Source: Pseudomonas sp. dw_358
GTDB lineage: Bacteria > Pseudomonadota > Gammaproteobacteria > Pseudomonadales > Pseudomonadaceae
DNA: 46,056 nucleotides
Assembly: GCF_018449655.1 (NCBI RefSeq)
Contig: NZ_JAAVUX010000028.1
Coordinates: forward strand, 1-46,056
Direction of reading: 5' to 3'
This document shows positions 33,887 through 41,895 of the stretch, piece after piece. The notes below the pieces were generated by a model. That model made no database searches, had not been told where the DNA came from, and saw nothing but the letters and a program-made list of their open reading frames with translations. The position numbers were made by a program, and so were the translations under genes. Positions within the stretch are counted from its first letter, which is position 1; each line of letters opens with the position of its first letter.

Positions 33887-34039
33887 ATGACCGAGCAGGC
33901 CCAAGTCGCCTGGCCCGCTTTCTCGACTGATCGAGCGGAAGGCCTGACCCGCGAAATCGCGCTGGAGCAGGTGATCGAGAAGGCCGGCGATTTGCTCGCT
34001 GGCAGGATTCGCGGGCACGTGGTCGTCGCAACCACCTGA
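33887..34039 (+). pseudogene. remnant C-terminus of an MDR-family reductase
   Basis: The frame ending at TGA 34037-34039 reads GLTREIALEQVIEKAGDLLA and then GRIRGHVVVATT, the usual C-terminal helix and last strand of acrylyl-CoA/quinone-reductase MDR proteins. Nothing of the catalytic or nucleotide-binding domains is present upstream. It is a gene end left after deletion, in the 359-base space between cytochrome b561 and the next LysR gene; the rest of that space shows no gene. Confidence 0.45.
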
Positions 34040-34173
34040 TACGGGCGACGGCTTTGTTGCCATTAAAGCAACAGTGTATTGGCGCCTCGCCGCTGTTTCC
34101 CCCCTCCGCAAAAATCTAGGATGCCGCCACACGAACAGGCGTCATCCTGCCCTCTTCCCTGGTCAACACCCCG

Positions 34174-35079
34174 ATGAACCGATCCGACCTGCGCCACACC
34201 GATCTCAGCCAACTGGTGATCTTCGAGATGCTCATGCTCGAACGCAACCTGACTCGAACCGCCGAAAAGATGTTCCTCGGTCAGCCGGCCATCAGTGCCG
34301 CGCTGCGCCGGCTGCGGGTCTATTTCGGCGATCCGTTGTTCATCCGCACCGGGCGCAAGATGGAGCCTACGGCGCGCGCGGAGCGGTTGTTCGAGGAGCT
34401 TCGTCCGGCGCTGGACGTGATGTCCCTGGCGCTGAGCAACAACGCCGTGTTCAACCCTCAGTCCAGCCACGCCACCTTTCGCATCGGCCTGTCCGAAGGT
34501 GTCGAGTACGGCCTGCTGCCGGAATTTTTGCAGCACCTGCGCGGCATCGCCCCCAACGTGGTGATCATCGTGCGGCACACCGACCGCCTGCGCATGCCGG
34601 ACCTGCTGGCCAACGGCGAGATTTCCCTGGGAGTGAGCCAGACCAAGGATTTGCCCGCCAATGCCAAGAAGCGCTTTCTGCGCGACCTGCGGCCGATGGT
34701 GGTCAGCGCCCTGGACTCGGCGCCTGCCGACACCCTGGCCGCCTACTGCCAGAGGCCGCACGTGAACGTCTCGCCCAACGGTGACATCAACAGCATGATC
34801 GACACCGACCTTGAGCGGCTCGGCCGTGGGCGGCATGTGGAGCTGGTCATTTCCCAGTGGAGCTCACTGTCGCGCCTGCTGATCGGCACCCGCCTGTTGG
34901 CCACGGTGCCGGACTACGTTGCCGATTCGTTGGTGGCCCAAGGCAATATCAAGGCCGAGCCGGTGCCGTTCGACGTGTCCAGCATCGCGCTGTCACTGGT
35001 ATGGCGCGGCGCGCTGGATGCCGACCCCGCGGAACGCTGGTTGCGCGGTGAATTGGTAAAGTGTCTGGCGCGGCCATGA
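34174..35079 (+). CDS. LysR-family regulator, NodD/NahR-like effector domain
   Basis: A 301-residue LTTR. The N-terminus DLSQLVIFEMLMLERNLTRT, MFLGQPAISAALRRLR and FGDPLFIRTGRKMEPTARAE is the pattern of the NodD/LinR/NahR branch, which often senses aromatics. The C-terminal domain is complete. No obvious target lies next to it: the MDR remnant upstream is on the same strand and broken, and the LprI-like gene downstream is convergent. It may have lost its partner genes. Confidence 0.85.
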   Translation: MNRSDLRHTDLSQLVIFEMLMLERNLTRTAEKMFLGQPAISAALRRLRVYFGDPLFIRTGRKMEPTARAERLFEELRPALDVMSLALSNNAVFNPQSSHATFRIGLSEGVEYGLLPEFLQHLRGIAPNVVIIVRHTDRLRMPDLLANGEISLGVSQTKDLPANAKKRFLRDLRPMVVSALDSAPADTLAAYCQRPHVNVSPNGDINSMIDTDLERLGRGRHVELVISQWSSLSRLLIGTRLLATVPDYVADSLVAQGNIKAEPVPFDVSSIALSLVWRGALDADPAERWLRGELVKCLARP

Positions 35080-35085
35080 GCGACG

Positions 35086-35502
35086 CTAGCGAGCCTGTGG
35101 CCCGAACCTCTCCCCCAGCAGATCGGCGCGGGCCTTGGTGGCCTGCAGCAGGCACATCTGCGCGTTGACGTGGTCGATGCTGCCACCGGTCAAACTGCCC
35201 GCCAGGGCGCAGTCGGCGTCGCGAAACCTGATCCACAACCGCTGGACGTCGCGCATTGCCGTTCGCTGCCCGGCATCAAGCGCCTTTATGCCTGACTGGT
35301 AGTTGGCGTTCAAGCGCGCGTCCTGCAGTCTGGTTTCGGCGGCGGCGCAATCGATCATGCCGCGGGTGGTGCTGACGGCGCTTATGCAGCTGTCGTACGC
35401 AGGGCTGTAACCCGAGGGCGCAGCGGCCTGGGTGAGGGTGGCAAACCCTGCTCCGACCAGTAGCAGGGTTGCGTGGCAGAAACGGTAGTGAGCTGTCGTC
35501 AT
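35086..35502 (-). CDS. secreted LprI/DUF1311-domain protein
   Basis: A 138-residue exported protein with a signal peptide ending near TQAAA (about residue 27). The DUF1311 pattern is clear: YDSCISAVSTTRGMIDC, ETRLQDARLNANYQ, LWIRFRDADC and a closing MCLLQATKARADLL, with four cysteines able to form disulfides. The family includes lysozyme-inhibitor LprI, but most members are uncharacterised. AAGG precedes the ATG. Confidence 0.82.
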   Translation of the reverse strand: MTTAHYRFCHATLLLVGAGFATLTQAAAPSGYSPAYDSCISAVSTTRGMIDCAAAETRLQDARLNANYQSGIKALDAGQRTAMRDVQRLWIRFRDADCALAGSLTGGSIDHVNAQMCLLQATKARADLLGERFGPQAR

Positions 35503-35513
35503 GGAAGACCTTC

Positions 35514-35550
35514 TGGTGTGCAGTGGGTTGCTGATCGTATCAGCACACCA
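35514..35550. repeat. nested inverted repeat upstream of the LprI-like gene
   Basis: TGGTGTGC (35514-35521) and GCACACCA (35543-35550) are perfect inverted copies; TGAT...ATCA (35532-35542) forms a second small dyad inside. It begins 12 bases upstream of the LprI-like start, so it could be a 5'UTR hairpin or an operator. Confidence 0.35.
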
Positions 35551-35766
35551 CCGTCGTCAGTACGCCGACCGAACAGCAGAAAGTCGACCGCGACCCGCCT
35601 GAAGCCCCATCGCCTGTAAGGTCGGTCAAGGCGTCCCCTGCGCGAGTTTCCTGCACCGGTTGCAAATAAATACGCCCACGCTCTTCAGTTCCCTCCCAGC
35701 CGCGCCGATAACCTGTGCACACCAGTGTTCCCCTGGCCACGCTCCACCACCGCAGAAGGCTCCGGC

Positions 35767-37380
35767 ATGTCCATCAAACTCCGCCTCTTGCTGCTCATCG
35801 CCACCAGTGTGCTCACCGTGGTGGTGATCAGCCTGATCAACTTCTTGGGCAACGCGCGGATGGAGATGGCGATGCTCAACGCCGAGACCGGCATGACTGC
35901 GCTGAGCAATCATCAGGAAGCCGACATGATGCACGACGCCCTGCGCGCCGATGTACTGTCGGCGATGCTGGCAGGGCTGGGCAAGAGCGATAGCAGCCGT
36001 GACGAGGTTCAGGCCGGGCTCAAGGAACATGCCGGGCACTTTCGCCAAGTGGTCGATGACAACCTCAAGCTGCCCCTCAATGACACCCTCAAGTCGGCGT
36101 TGAGCCAGATCAAGCCGAGCCTGGACACCTACATTGCCTCGGCCGAACGTATCGTCGGCCTGGCGATGGACAACCCCGCCCAGGCCCAGCAACAACTGGG
36201 CAGCTTCACGGCGGCGTTCACCAGGCTTGAGGGCCAGATGGGCAGCCTCAGCGAGCTGATAGAGAACAACTCCAGGGCCAGCGGCGAAAGTTCTCGCCAG
36301 ACGATCCACGACGCCAATTTCACGTTGCTGGGGGTGCTGTTGGTGAGTGTGGTGCTATTGATAGTCCAAGGCGTGTGGGTGGCTCGGCGGATCATGACGC
36401 CCTTGCAGGTGGCCCGTGGCATCGCCGATCGAATTGCCCATGGCAATCTCAGCGAGCCGGTTGCCGAGCCGTCCAACGGTGACGAGGCCAGCCAGTTGAT
36501 CCGCAGCCTGGCGGTCATGCAGCGGGACCTGCGCGGGATGATCGAGGCCGTGCGCCGTAACGCCCAGGACGTCAGCCGCATGAGCCGGGACTTGAGCAGC
36601 GGGTGTCACACCGTGGCCGACAGCAGCCAGCAGCAAAGCGCGGCCGCGAGCACCATGTCGGTGGCCACCAGCGAGATGACTGCCAGCATCGAAGAGGTCG
36701 CCCGCCACGCCCAGCAGGCGCTGCAGATGGCCCATCAGGCCGAGGCACTGGCGCAGAACGGCGGCAGGGTGATCCATCAGGTGGTCAGCGACATGGACGG
36801 CATCGCCCGCTCGGCGCAGACCTCGGCTCAGGTCATTCGCACGCTGGACAAGGAGTCCGAGGGCATTTTCAACATCATTCAGGTGATCAAGGGCATTGCC
36901 GACCAGACCAACCTGCTGGCCCTGAACGCAGCCATCGAAGCGGCCCGCGCGGGTGAACAAGGGCGCGGTTTTGCCGTGGTTGCCGACGAAGTCCGCAGCC
37001 TGGCCGGGCGTACCAGCGCATCGACCCAGGAAATCGCCAGCATGGTCGCCAGTATCCAGTCCAGCACCCGCGAGGCGGTCACCAGCATGGAGGCCGGGGT
37101 CGCCCAGGTGGATCAGGGCATGGCGGTCACCGCCGAGGTCGAGCGGGCGATCCGCGAGATCCTCGACGCGACGCTGAGCACCACTCAACGGGTCAACGAC
37201 ATTACCCGGACCATCGGCGAGCAAAGCCTGGCCAGCAACGAAATCGCCCATCAGGTGGGCACCATTGCCGACATGTCGGCGGGCAATAGCCGGGTCATCA
37301 GCCAGACCGCCAGCACCACTGATGAAATGTCGGCGCTGGCCGATCAATTGGCACAGTCGGTGGACCGCTTCCGGCTCTGA
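35767..37380 (+). CDS. methyl-accepting chemotaxis protein
   Basis: A 537-residue chemoreceptor. TM1 is at about residues 5-25, followed by a helical periplasmic sensor of about 160 residues. TM2 is near 182-202 (LLGVLLVSVVLLIVQGVWVA), then a HAMP domain, adaptation helices and the signalling tip DQTNLLALNAAIEAARAGEQ. The start at 35767 (MSIKLRLLLL) puts TM1 at the very N-terminus; the in-frame ATG at 35725 is less likely. The sensor contains a KEHAGHFRQVVDDNLKLPLN-type helical stretch without a recognised ligand motif. Confidence 0.9.
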   Translation: MSIKLRLLLLIATSVLTVVVISLINFLGNARMEMAMLNAETGMTALSNHQEADMMHDALRADVLSAMLAGLGKSDSSRDEVQAGLKEHAGHFRQVVDDNLKLPLNDTLKSALSQIKPSLDTYIASAERIVGLAMDNPAQAQQQLGSFTAAFTRLEGQMGSLSELIENNSRASGESSRQTIHDANFTLLGVLLVSVVLLIVQGVWVARRIMTPLQVARGIADRIAHGNLSEPVAEPSNGDEASQLIRSLAVMQRDLRGMIEAVRRNAQDVSRMSRDLSSGCHTVADSSQQQSAAASTMSVATSEMTASIEEVARHAQQALQMAHQAEALAQNGGRVIHQVVSDMDGIARSAQTSAQVIRTLDKESEGIFNIIQVIKGIADQTNLLALNAAIEAARAGEQGRGFAVVADEVRSLAGRTSASTQEIASMVASIQSSTREAVTSMEAGVAQVDQGMAVTAEVERAIREILDATLSTTQRVNDITRTIGEQSLASNEIAHQVGTIADMSAGNSRVISQTASTTDEMSALADQLAQSVDRFRL

Positions 37381-37396
37381 GGCATAAGGCGCTGGA

Positions 37397-37501
37397 TCAA
37401 GCCACCCCTACCATCGCCCGCAACAGCACCGCACAGCACGCCGCCGGGTCCTCGGGGGTGGCGTTCTCGATTTCGTTGTGGCTGATGCCGCCTTCACCGG
37501 G
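37397..37501 (-). pseudogene. remnant C-terminus of an M20-type amidohydrolase
   Basis: The minus-strand frame ending at 37397 reads GGISHNEIENATPEDPAAC then CAVLLRAMVGVA, the C-terminal signature (G-x-SHNE-x-E-x-T) of Zn-dependent N-carbamoylase/allantoate amidohydrolase proteins. Only 34 codons survive before it meets an unrelated plus-strand reading frame. It marks an old deletion or insertion boundary. Confidence 0.55.
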
Positions 37502-37503
37502 GA

Positions 37504-37752
37504 CGTACCCATGCCCGCACCCTCAAGACCCGCCACAGTCGCGAGATTGCGGTGCGGGTGCCGAGGCTGTCGGACATCGTCCTGGCCACGGTGTATGAGG
37601 GCATCGACGAAGCCGCCAGCGCCCAGGTCTACACCACTTTCGTGGCCAACACCCTGGACCGCCCCGAGCGCCAGCGCGAACGGGCCGAGCACCTGTGGGC
37701 GCAAGGGCATATCCGGGTGGCGAGCGGTCCCACCCGTTTGCGGCAGTATTGA
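37504..37752 (+). pseudogene. 3' fragment of an unrecognised gene
   Basis: A frame without start enters at 37504 directly after the amidohydrolase remnant and runs 82 codons to a TGA at 37750. It has coding character, for example EIAVRVPRLSDIVLATVYEG and QVYTTFVANTLDRPERQ, and ends SGPTRLRQY. I do not recognise the family; an internal ATG at 37552 is not a convincing start. It looks like the end of a larger protein whose front has been lost. Confidence 0.4.
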
Positions 37753-37778
37753 CCGTACGCCAGAGCAGCGTGTGCGAA

Positions 37779-38342
37779 TCAGGACGGCAACGGACCATAG
37801 GCCCGATACCCGGCGATCAAGTCATCAAAGACGCTGATATCCGCACGGCTGCGGGCGATCAATTGCGCCCCGGCCACGGCGGCGAAAATCACCCGTGCAC
37901 GCGCTTCTGCCACATCGTCCGCACAGACCTTGGCCGCCACCAGGTGATACACCAGCCAGGCCACATTGACCTCGGCAAACATCAGGATTTCATCGGTCAT
38001 TTCGCTGGGCAGGTTGTCGGTTTCCGCGCCCACGAAGCTGCCCAGACACAGGCGATTGTCCGCCTCCAGCGAACGGCGAAAAATCTCCGGAAAACGACCC
38101 AAGGCTGCTCGCGAATCCGGGGTCTCCCGAGTCATGACTTCGAGGGCTGCCGCGCCGTCTTGCCAATAGCGCCGCGCCACGGCCACGCCCAGCTCGGCCT
38201 TGCTGGGGAAGTGGTAGTAGATGCTCGCGGCCTTGATTCCGACACTCTGGGCCAGGTCGCGGAAGTTCAGACCGTTGTAGCCCTGAGACTGGGCAATTCT
38301 CGTGGCTGCCAGTAGCAGGGCTTCGCGGGCGTTGGTTTGCAT
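37779..38342 (-). CDS. TetR-family regulator of the adjacent GST gene
   Basis: A 187-residue TetR protein. The helix-turn-helix is in NFRDLAQSVGIKAASIYYHF followed by PSKAELGVAV (about residues 24-54). I took the ATG at 38342 with AAGG eight bases upstream; the open frame to 38660 overlaps the GST gene. It follows the GST gene on the same strand by 52 bases, so both are likely one operon controlled from operators upstream of the GST. Confidence 0.86.
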   Translation of the reverse strand: MQTNAREALLLAATRIAQSQGYNGLNFRDLAQSVGIKAASIYYHFPSKAELGVAVARRYWQDGAAALEVMTRETPDSRAALGRFPEIFRRSLEADNRLCLGSFVGAETDNLPSEMTDEILMFAEVNVAWLVYHLVAAKVCADDVAEARARVIFAAVAGAQLIARSRADISVFDDLIAGYRAYGPLPS

Positions 38343-38394
38343 TGTCGTGCCTTGCATTCGGATGAAGGGGAATGCGCCCATGCTAGCCCAAAAC

Positions 38395-39108
38395 CTACCT
38401 GCTGTGAGGTAGACCTGCGTTGTCCAGTTCGGGAATACCGCTGCGGCGGTCGGCATAGGCCGCCTGGAAGCTGGGGCGTGCCTGCCAGCGCTGCCAGTAG
38501 GCATCGAGGAACTCGAAGCGCTCATCCAATGGCGTGGCATTGACCGGGAACTTGGAAAAGGCAATGGCAGTGGCCAGGGTGATGTCCGAGAACGTCGGCG
38601 CGGCGCCGCCCAGCAGCCATTGGCGACCATCGGCCAGGTGCTGATTGACCAGCGCCGCATGGGCCAGCGCTTCCTTGCGGCAATGCTCGCCCCAGGCCTC
38701 GTTCCTGGTCAGCTCCAGCTTGAACCCCAGGCCCGTGTGCAGGACATGAAAGGCGGTGACGATACGATAGAGAATGTGCACCCAGACGCGGTTGTCCCAC
38801 ATGTTGTCCAGTCCTTGCTCCAAGGGTGTTTCACCCATGATCTTGCGGCCAGGGAAAGTCTGGTCGAGGTAGCGGACGATGGCGGCGGTCTCGCTGATGT
38901 AGCTGCCGTCCTCAAGCTGCAAGGTCGGGGTCTCGCCCCAAGGGTTCATGTTGAGGTGGCGCCAGCCACGCTGCTGCCCTCCAGGGGCCATGTCATAAAC
39001 GGTTTCATTGAAGTGCTGGGCGATGCCCTTTTCGTGCATGAACAGGCGCAGGCGTTGTGGGTTGGGAAAGGCTGACGGTGAGGTGAACAGCGAAAGTCTG
39101 GTGGTCAT
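38395..39108 (-). CDS. glutathione S-transferase family protein
   Basis: A 237-residue GST with an N-terminal thioredoxin-like domain (SLFTSPSAFPNPQRLRLFMH; WGETPTLQLEDGSYISETAA, where the cis-Pro and the ES/ET glutathione site are visible) and an all-helical C-terminal domain (SDITLATAIAFSKF). It probably conjugates or reduces electrophiles with glutathione in the cytoplasm. AGGGA precedes the ATG. It is the first gene of an operon with its TetR regulator, with two matching dyads upstream. Confidence 0.87.
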   Translation of the reverse strand: MTTRLSLFTSPSAFPNPQRLRLFMHEKGIAQHFNETVYDMAPGGQQRGWRHLNMNPWGETPTLQLEDGSYISETAAIVRYLDQTFPGRKIMGETPLEQGLDNMWDNRVWVHILYRIVTAFHVLHTGLGFKLELTRNEAWGEHCRKEALAHAALVNQHLADGRQWLLGGAAPTFSDITLATAIAFSKFPVNATPLDERFEFLDAYWQRWQARPSFQAAYADRRSGIPELDNAGLPHSR

Positions 39109-39140
39109 GGTCGTGTCCCTGAAGTAGGTGGTTTACTTGA

Positions 39141-39154
39141 CTAACAATCGTTAG
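39141..39154. promoter_or_regulatory. TetR operator candidate 1
   Basis: CTAACAATCGTTAG is a dyad with CTAAC/GTTAG half-sites and a four-base centre, 33 bases before the GST start codon. The same half-sites recur at 39199. Confidence 0.65.
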
Positions 39155-39198
39155 GTAGGCAAACCATAGGCTCTCGCCATGCCCGCGTCAACCCCGAA

Positions 39199-39212
39199 CT
39201 AACAACCGTTAG
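39199..39212. promoter_or_regulatory. TetR operator candidate 2
   Basis: CTAACAACCGTTAG repeats the first dyad with one base changed, 58 bases further from the GST gene. It lies 18 bases from the end of the last immunity gene and is flanked by extra A and T that extend the dyad. Confidence 0.6.
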
Positions 39213-39229
39213 TCTGGTGGCAGGAACCG

Positions 39230-40516
39230 TTAACTCAGCAACCCCCAGTGCACCACCTCCTCGGTAAAGGTCCTTTTATCCGGGAACGGCCAATGGCGGA
39301 CGAGGTAACGTTCGGCGACATGGATGGGCATGACCTCCCCTTCCTTGAGGTGACGCGTCACCCGCAAATCGACCTGATGTCGCGCTTCATAGGGCAGCCA
39401 CATGATTTGCCAATAGCCGGTTTGCGGGCAGACATCGCCGCTGTAGCAGGCTTTGAGCGGGAAACCGGAAGCGTCGAAGCTGGCGGAACCCGGCATGGGT
39501 TTGCCAGTGGAGGGTTCAAGCAGTTTCTCGTCGGCCAGGCGTTTGATCAGTTCTTCGCTGGGTTTTTCCGGGGGAATGTTGGCCAGGCGTTCTTCCAGCC
39601 ACTGGAGCTTGCCGTCCCATTCGGGGAGTGGGGCGGGTGGCAGGGGGACGATGTCGTTGATTTCGGGGACTTTGGGTTTGGCGTAGGAGTAGTTGGCGAG
39701 GATGCGCCATATTTTGTCGTAGCGGTCGGCGCGCTCAAGATCCTGAGTTTGGCCCAGATAATCGAGTTCGTGGGTGGGTGGAGGGCCTTTGAACCCAGAC
39801 CTCAGAAACCCGGCTGAGAACTCGTTCCCAGAAGCCGCCCCCAGCTGAAAGAATCTCATGGCCTGATCATATTCTTGTGTTCCCTGCAGGTTTATTCCGA
39901 CCATGGTTGCAGCCTCTCCAATACCCTGCTCGGCCGCACACCGGCGCATGGCCCAGGCCGACTCCCATGCAAGTCCCGTTTTCAGGAGCTTTTCTCCGAC
40001 ATACTCCTGAGCCTGCCCACTGCCCTCGTCAGCTGCTTTGCGGAAATATTGAAGGGCCGCCTCAGGATCTTGCGTCAACGTCGACAGCCCCCGTTGTAGA
40101 TAGGTGGCCATCAGGAAGTATCCAGAGGCAACTCCCGCATCAATGAGGTCCTGGCTGAACCTGAGGCGATCATGGCCACTCACTTTGAACATTCCAGTGC
40201 GAGTGCCGTTCTGCAAGTTAATGTTGGCCTTGTAGTGCCCGTGCTCGGCGGCAATCCGATAAAGTCGCTCAATTTCCGGGTAGATCGTTTCATCCTGCGC
40301 AAGCTGGTTGTTCTTTTGAAGCCAACGTCCGTATTTGAAAAGCCTGTCGGCGTCAGGAGCAACCTCCGGAAATTTTTCATGCACACACGTGAATGCCAGA
40401 CGCGATTCAAGGTTTCTTTGTAAAATCATTTTTTGAGTCTCTTGAGGGCCTGTTGTCAGTTGGTCGGAATCACACCCGACCAAGAGCACTGACAATCCAA
40501 AGCCAATCTGCCGCAT
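39230..40516 (-). CDS. tli5: Tle5-type immunity lipoprotein, third copy (SEL1 repeats)
   Basis: A 428-residue periplasmic lipoprotein, third of three paralogous immunity proteins. It has a lipoprotein signal with lipobox LLVGC (MRQIGFGLSVLLVGCDSD), SEL1/TPR-like helices (DPEAALQYFRKAADEGSGQA) and a C-terminal domain of about 165 residues almost identical to its two sisters. I start it at 40516, where the ATG shares one base with the stop of a relict phospholipase tail, as in the second copy; the frame is open to 40615 and would add 33 residues that hide the signal peptide. Asp follows the lipid Cys, which in the enteric Lol rule means inner-membrane retention; the rule differs in Pseudomonas. 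The immunity role is from family and position. Confidence 0.82.
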   Translation of the reverse strand: MRQIGFGLSVLLVGCDSDQLTTGPQETQKMILQRNLESRLAFTCVHEKFPEVAPDADRLFKYGRWLQKNNQLAQDETIYPEIERLYRIAAEHGHYKANINLQNGTRTGMFKVSGHDRLRFSQDLIDAGVASGYFLMATYLQRGLSTLTQDPEAALQYFRKAADEGSGQAQEYVGEKLLKTGLAWESAWAMRRCAAEQGIGEAATMVGINLQGTQEYDQAMRFFQLGAASGNEFSAGFLRSGFKGPPPTHELDYLGQTQDLERADRYDKIWRILANYSYAKPKVPEINDIVPLPPAPLPEWDGKLQWLEERLANIPPEKPSEELIKRLADEKLLEPSTGKPMPGSASFDASGFPLKACYSGDVCPQTGYWQIMWLPYEARHQVDLRVTRHLKEGEVMPIHVAERYLVRHWPFPDKRTFTEEVVHWGLLS

Positions 40517-40615
40517 CAGTCGAGATCCTTCAGATTGGCTTCGCTGTAGAGAAACTCGACAAGCGGTGCATTCCTGCGCGGGCATGGGAAGCGGTGGGCG
40601 GATCAATTCACTCAT
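40516..40615 (-). pseudogene. scar of a deleted tle5 gene (leader plus last codons)
   Basis: These 100 bases begin with an ATG overlapping the previous immunity stop and encode MSELIRPPLPMPAQE, the same leader as the broken tle5 of the second unit. After about 43 bases the frame shifts, and the remaining sequence encodes NAPLVEFLYSEANLKDLD and a stop, matching the Tle5 C-terminus (APLVQLFYKYRKMANLD in the intact gene). The stop shares one base with the third immunity gene's ATG. Confidence 0.75.
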
Positions 40616-41895
40616 CCGAGCAAACCCCAGTGCACCACCTCCTCGGTAAAGGTCCTTTTATCCGAAAACGGCCAATGGCGGACGATGTAACGTTCGGCGA
40701 CGTGGGTGGGCATGACGTCGCCTTCCTTGAAGTGCCGGGTCACCCGCAAATCGACCTGATGTCGCGCTTCATAGGGCAGCCACATGATTTGCCAATAGCC
40801 GGTTTGCGGGCAGATATCGCCGCTGTAGCAGGCTTTGAGCGGGAAACCAGAGGCGTCGAAGCCGGCGGAACCGGGCATGGGTCTACCCGTGGCGGGTTCA
40901 AGCAGTTTCTCGTCGGCCAGGCGTTTGATCAGTTCTTCGCTGGGTTTTTCCGGGGGGATGTTGGCCAGGCGTTCTTCCAGCCATTGGAGCTTGCCGTCCC
41001 ATTCGGGGAGTGGGGCGGGTGGCAGGGGGACAATGTCATTGATTTCGGGGACTTTGGGCTCGGCGTAGGAGTAGTTGGCGAGGATCCGCCAGATTTTTTG
41101 GTAGCGATTGGCGCGCTCCAGGTCCTCTGACAGACCCAGAAAATGAAGCGAATCGGACTTTGGCGGACCGCGAAACCCGTTGCTCATGAAACTGGCGGAG
41201 GTCGAATGCCCTGCTTTGACACCCAACTGAAAGGCCAATAGTGCATCGTGGTACTGTTCTTCGATTTGGAAATCGAGAGCCGCCAACATGGCCGCTTCTC
41301 CATGACCTTGCGCAGCAGCACAAAGCCGCATAGCCCTGGCGACATCCGGTGCTCTGTCAACCGGTGCTAATTTATCTCCAACGTAAGCTTGTGCCGATGC
41401 ATTCCCTTCATCTGCTGCCTTACGAAAATAACGTAATGCCATTTCAGGATCCCCCTTGAGCCCCACACCCCCTCTTTGCAAATAAATTCCTATTAAGTAA
41501 TAGCCTTGCGCTACCCCAGCTTTTATCAAGCGCTCACTCAAACGTAAATACTCTTCACTCCGGAGCTTGAAAAGGCCTTGCAAACCGCCATATTGTAAAT
41601 TGACATTAGCTTTGGGGTGGTCATATTCGGCAGCAATCCTATAAAGTCGCTCCACCTCAACATCAATCTCTTCATCTCGCGCCAATTCATTATTACGCTG
41701 CAGCCAGCGAGCATAAGTAAATAGTAGATTGGACTCTGGCGTCACATCAGGGTATGCCTCGTGAACGCAATAAAAACTCAACGCTTGTTTCGGATCGGAA
41801 AGTGCTGACATGGGTAAAGACTCTTTTAGAGTGGGCAGCGTTTCACTGTGACAAGCACTCATACATACGCAGAGAGCGATCAGTTGTTTTTTCAT
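40612..41895 (-). CDS. tli5: Tle5-type immunity lipoprotein, second copy (SEL1 repeats)
   Basis: A 427-residue lipoprotein paralogue. The signal is MKKQLIALCVCMSACHSE with lipobox MSAC. SEL1 repeats are at DPEMALRYFRKAADEGNASA and neighbours. The C-terminal domain (IMWLPYEARHQVDLRV and around) is nearly identical to the other copies while the first 250 residues are only moderately similar. Its 5' part is visibly more AT-rich than the flanking genes. The ATG shares one base with the relict tle5 stop (TGATG). It probably sits in the periplasm and neutralises a phospholipase effector, perhaps of a different specificity from the intact one beside it. Confidence 0.84.
   Translation of the reverse strand: MKKQLIALCVCMSACHSETLPTLKESLPMSALSDPKQALSFYCVHEAYPDVTPESNLLFTYARWLQRNNELARDEEIDVEVERLYRIAAEYDHPKANVNLQYGGLQGLFKLRSEEYLRLSERLIKAGVAQGYYLIGIYLQRGGVGLKGDPEMALRYFRKAADEGNASAQAYVGDKLAPVDRAPDVARAMRLCAAAQGHGEAAMLAALDFQIEEQYHDALLAFQLGVKAGHSTSASFMSNGFRGPPKSDSLHFLGLSEDLERANRYQKIWRILANYSYAEPKVPEINDIVPLPPAPLPEWDGKLQWLEERLANIPPEKPSEELIKRLADEKLLEPATGRPMPGSAGFDASGFPLKACYSGDICPQTGYWQIMWLPYEARHQVDLRVTRHFKEGDVMPTHVAERYIVRHWPFSDKRTFTEEVVHWGLLG

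Noticed and set aside
38395..38412. CTACCT...AGGTAG dyad at the end of the GST gene as a TetR operator
   Set aside because: Its half-sites differ from the twin CTAAC/GTTAG dyads upstream of the GST, and it includes the GST stop codon inside the putative operon. A weak mRNA hairpin is as likely.
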